Of a stretch of DNA of 6,778 nucleotides, positions 4,465 to 6,778 are shown piece by piece. Origin of the DNA: Mariprofundus sp. (GTDB lineage: Bacteria; Pseudomonadota; Zetaproteobacteria; Mariprofundales; Mariprofundaceae); the NCBI GenBank assembly GCA_030951065.1, contig JAUZQH010000055.1:1-6778 (forward strand), written 5' to 3'. Numbering within the stretch: the stretch's first letter is position 1; each line of letters starts with the position of its first letter. Under the pieces are notes generated by a model. That model was not told the DNA's origin. It saw only the letters and a list, made by a program, of their open reading frames with translations, and did no database searches. The position numbers and the translations under genes are program-made.

Positions 4465-6289
4465 TGCACCGGTTCCGCTGAACTCGCTGCCACGCGAGCC
4501 CGGTGTTTACCGCATGCTCGACCATGAACGTAAAGTGCTCTATGTCGGCAAGGCACGGAACCTGAGAAAACGTGTCTCCAGTTATTTTCAGCGCCGACCG
4601 GAATCGCCGCGCACGCAGGCCATGGTACAGCAGATCAGGGATATCGCTTTTTCCATCACCGCCTCGGAAGCCGAAGCGCTGGTACTCGAGCACAATCTGA
4701 TCAAGCAGCTCAAACCGCGTTATAACGTACTGATGAAGGATTCGAAATCCTACCCGTATATTCTGCTCACCGATGAAGCGTTCCCGAAACTGTTGCTCTA
4801 CCGCGGTAATCGTTCAGTGGCAGGAGAATATTTCGGCCCGTTTCCCAATGCCGGCGCGGTACATGCCACCCTGCATGTGATGCAGTCGCTTTTCCGCATC
4901 AGGGATTGTGAAGACAGCGTGTTCAACAATCGCTCGCGACCCTGCATGCAACATCAGATCGGCCGCTGCTCTGCTCCCTGCTGCAATATCGTGTCACAGG
5001 ATGAATATGCCCGGCAGGTTGATGACGTGCGCTGTTTCCTCAAGGGTAAAAATATGCCCCTGCTCAAAAGTTGGGAGCAGGAAATGCAACAGGCCTCGGA
5101 TCGCATGCATTTCGAACAGGCAGCCGCATTACGCGATCGCATTCGGGCCCTGCGCAGCGTGCTGGCCGGTTCCGGGAACAGGGCGTTGCCCGACAATGCC
5201 GATGCCATTGCATTGATTCGTCACGGCACCGGCGTATTGGCCAGTATCGGTGTACGCAGGGCCGGGCGTGATCTGGGCTGCCAGAACATTCGTATCGACC
5301 AGGCCGCTGATGCTGAAGATATAGAAATCCTGCAATCGCTGTTCACCGAACGTTACAGAAAGGATACTCCTCCGATGCAAATTATGCTGGCTGCTTCAGA
5401 GGTGGATATTGCGGAACTGGAACACCTGATCTCAATCATGCATCCCCGCATAAAAACCGACATCCGCTGTCCCAAGCGCGGCCCCCGTCTGCAGTGGTTG
5501 CAACAGATCGCATATTCGGGTCGGCAGATGATTACCGCCCGAAAACAGGATAATCAGCAAGCCGCCTTTGCTGCGCTGGCCGAATTATTTGCGCTTGATG
5601 GCGTTCCGGAACGTATTGCCGCTGTCGATAATGCCCATCTGGGCGGCAAGCAGATGGTAGCCGCCATTACCTATGCCGGCTGGCAGGGACCGGAAAAAGA
5701 ATATTACCGCCGTTACAAACTCGATGGAATTGCCGGCAATATCATCGAAGGCGATGATTATGGTGCCATGCACACTGTTCTGGAACGTTTCTTTCGTGCT
5801 ATTCGCGAAGACACCATTCCCTGCCCTGATCTGATGCTGATTGACGGTGGCCGGGGGCAACTGAACGTAGCATTGCAGTGTGCGCATGATGCCGGTTTGC
5901 ATGAGCTGAAACTGGTCGGCGTAGCCAAGGGCGATTCCCGCAAACTCGGTGAAGAAACACTGTGGCCGGGCTGGTCGGAAAAGGGAATGCCGGAAATCGG
6001 TCAACCACGGCAACCCGGTAAACATTCCCCCGCGCTGCTATTGATTGCCCGCGTACGCGATGAGGCCCACCGATTTGCCGGTGCCTATATGCGCAAACGC
6101 AAGAAACAGAGCATGTTCAGCTCGGCTCTGGATAGTATTCCCGGCATCGGCCCTTCCAAACGTACAGCTTTGCTGAAACATTTCGGCGGCATTGAAGGTG
6201 TTAAAAAAGCCAGCCGGAAGCAACTGGCCCAGGCCAGCGGTATTTCAGATAAGCTGGCAGAAAAAATATTTGCAGCGCTGCACAAATAA
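4454..6289 (+). CDS. uvrC: Excinuclease ABC subunit C (UvrC)
   Basis: The dual-incision nuclease of nucleotide excision repair, which cuts 3' and then 5' of the lesion after UvrAB recognition. The ATG at 4454 gives 611 residues, matching E. coli UvrC (610) and starting just before the GIY-YIG domain (LPREPGVYRML, then VLYVGKARNLRKRVSSYF, residues 12-45). The longer frame from 4331 would overlap the glycosylase by over 130 nt. Cysteines 152, 164, 172 and 176 (C-x11-C-x7-C-x3-C) match the reported [4Fe-4S] ligands of E. coli UvrC; C177 is extra. The UVR motif (about 216-234: DRMHFEQAAALRDRIRALR) binds UvrB. The RNase H-like 5' nuclease keeps D392, GDDY (433-436), IDGG with D464, and H539. Tandem HhH motifs close the protein (PGIGPSKRTALL, SGISDKLAEKIF). 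The box FDISHTMG of E. coli reads VDNAHLGG here. No clear ribosome site is visible, so coupling to the glycosylase is likely. Confidence 0.96.
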   Translation: MWIDAPVPLNSLPREPGVYRMLDHERKVLYVGKARNLRKRVSSYFQRRPESPRTQAMVQQIRDIAFSITASEAEALVLEHNLIKQLKPRYNVLMKDSKSYPYILLTDEAFPKLLLYRGNRSVAGEYFGPFPNAGAVHATLHVMQSLFRIRDCEDSVFNNRSRPCMQHQIGRCSAPCCNIVSQDEYARQVDDVRCFLKGKNMPLLKSWEQEMQQASDRMHFEQAAALRDRIRALRSVLAGSGNRALPDNADAIALIRHGTGVLASIGVRRAGRDLGCQNIRIDQAADAEDIEILQSLFTERYRKDTPPMQIMLAASEVDIAELEHLISIMHPRIKTDIRCPKRGPRLQWLQQIAYSGRQMITARKQDNQQAAFAALAELFALDGVPERIAAVDNAHLGGKQMVAAITYAGWQGPEKEYYRRYKLDGIAGNIIEGDDYGAMHTVLERFFRAIREDTIPCPDLMLIDGGRGQLNVALQCAHDAGLHELKLVGVAKGDSRKLGEETLWPGWSEKGMPEIGQPRQPGKHSPALLLIARVRDEAHRFAGAYMRKRKKQSMFSSALDSIPGIGPSKRTALLKHFGGIEGVKKASRKQLAQASGISDKLAEKIFAALHK

Positions 6290-6294
6290 TCAGC

Positions 6295-6510
6295 GTGGCG
6301 TACTCAACAACAACCGACATTGATCCATGCATATGCCCGCTTTGCGGCAGGGCCAACAACTGCGCTATGGCCGGAAGTAACGGTCAATTAACCGATCCAT
6401 GCTGGTGCATGAGGGTACAGATTCCATCAGCACTGCGCGATCAGATTCCGTCGCAGACAAAACAGCGCGCCTGCATCTGCCCGGCCTGTCTGCAGCAATA
6501 TGAAAAATAA
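6295..6510 (+). CDS. Small cysteine-rich CWC-family protein
   Basis: A 71-residue protein of unknown function from a GTG start, 5 nt after the uvrC stop. It has nine cysteines in three clusters: CICPLCG with C23 following (12-23), PCWCM (35-39) and CICPAC (60-65). The CPLCG...PCWCM...CxCPxCL layout matches what I know as the Cys_rich_CWC family, whose members are short and uncharacterised. The paired CxC/CxxC arrangement suggests zinc or another metal site; no enzyme motif, signal peptide or membrane helix is seen. Start choice is uncertain, because the GTG has no visible ribosome site and the next in-frame Met is residue 25, inside the conserved region. It seems to close the operon. No intrinsic terminator is evident after it. 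Confidence 0.8.
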   Translation: MAYSTTTDIDPCICPLCGRANNCAMAGSNGQLTDPCWCMRVQIPSALRDQIPSQTKQRACICPACLQQYEK

Positions 6511-6526
6511 CCCTATGTCCATCGGG

Positions 6527-6556
6527 TAGACAAGCGAAACATTTATTTTCAATATT
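6527..6556 (+). promoter_or_regulatory. Possible promoter of the nsrR-like gene
   Basis: TAGACA (6527-6532) resembles a -35 box. At 17-18 nt spacing, AATATT or CAATAT (6550-6556) could serve as a poor -10 box. Transcription would then begin within a few bases of the ATG at 6563, giving an almost leaderless mRNA, which fits the lack of a Shine-Dalgarno. The -10 match is weak, so this stays tentative. Confidence 0.35.
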
Positions 6557-6560
6557 TCGC
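6534..6560. promoter_or_regulatory. 27-bp imperfect palindrome, candidate operator
   Basis: GCGAAA (6534-6539) and TTTCGC (6555-6560) form perfect outer arms around an AT-rich centre at 6547. Ten of the 13 symmetric pairs match. It overlaps the possible promoter and ends 2 nt before the ATG of an Rrf2-family regulator, the usual place for an autoregulatory site. It does not clearly match the E. coli NsrR consensus half-site (AAGATGC-type), so the bound protein is uncertain. Confidence 0.5.
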
Positions 6561-6562
6561 CC

Positions 6563-6778
6563 ATGCAACTGACGCAATATACCGATTATTCCCTCCGGGT
6601 GCTGATTTTTCTGGGCACGCATCCGGAACGGCGATGTACCATCAGCGAAATTTCTGAAGCCTTTAATATCAACCGGAACCATCTGGTCAAAGTCGTGCAT
6701 CATCTCTCATCCACCGACTGGGTGAAAACGATCCGGGGTAAATCCGGCGGCATGGAACTTGGAATGCCTGCCGATCAA
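6563..6778 (+). CDS. nsrR: Rrf2-family transcriptional regulator, NsrR-like (N-terminal part, cut by window end)
   Basis: The first 72 codons of a winged-helix regulator, open to the window end. The start MQLTQYTDYSLRVLIFL closely parallels E. coli NsrR (MQLTSFTDYGLRALIYM). The recognition helix region FNINRNHLVKVVHHLS and the wing RGKSGGMELG also match the NsrR/Rrf2 pattern (RGKNGGIRLG). NsrR is a nitric-oxide-sensing repressor whose [4Fe-4S] cluster uses three cysteines around residues 90-105; those lie beyond the window, so ligand type cannot be confirmed. Other Rrf2 members (IscR, RsrR and others) are less likely given the RNHLVK helix. The ATG has no Shine-Dalgarno. A 52-nt gap, a palindrome and a change of functional theme suggest it is transcribed separately from the uvrC operon. 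Confidence 0.82.
   Translation, partial: MQLTQYTDYSLRVLIFLGTHPERRCTISEISEAFNINRNHLVKVVHHLSSTDWVKTIRGKSGGMELGMPADQ

Noticed and set aside
6511..6526. CCC...GGG hairpin after the CWC gene as an operon terminator
   Set aside because: The stem has only a few broken pairs and no T-run follows, so it does not meet the form of an intrinsic terminator.

Overview
The window looks like chromosomal DNA of a gammaproteobacterium, or a close relative, with GC around the mid-50s by eye. The basis is the gene order trpS-scpA-scpB-rluB, the UvrC type, the NsrR-like regulator and sigma70-type promoters. No mobile element, phage or CRISPR signature was seen. The genus cannot be named from this sequence alone.

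Region 1 (1-347) is a large inverted repeat. Two near-identical 77-nt tRNA genes with anticodon CAT, most likely elongator tRNA-Met, face each other at 49-125 (+) and 223-299 (-). Each carries its own copy of the same consensus-like promoter, and a strong hairpin terminator lies between them. The arms are about 130 nt each and differ at only four positions. Two of these four form a compensatory base pair in the anticodon stem, and the other two are in the D-loop.

Region 2 (about 439-6510) is a tightly packed same-strand run that is probably one operon. It holds trpS (tryptophanyl-tRNA synthetase), scpA and scpB (condensin partners of SMC), an rluB-like 23S rRNA pseudouridine synthase, an endonuclease III-like glycosylase lacking the catalytic lysine, uvrC, and a small cysteine-rich CWC protein. 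Junctions are 4-nt, 14-nt, 77-nt, 4-nt and 11-nt overlaps and then a 5-nt gap, so translational coupling is likely. The genes serve translation, ribosome modification, chromosome segregation and DNA repair.

Region 3 (6511-6778) is a 52-nt gap with a palindromic candidate operator and promoter, followed by the first 72 codons of an Rrf2-family regulator resembling NsrR, cut by the window end.

Most of the window is conserved housekeeping sequence, and I see no convincing new multi-gene system. The items most worth a second look are the convergent duplicated tRNA-Met locus, the [4Fe-4S]-type cysteine pattern in TrpRS, the run of proteins with Fe-S-type cysteine motifs next to an NsrR-like gene, and the palindrome abutting the nsrR-like start.
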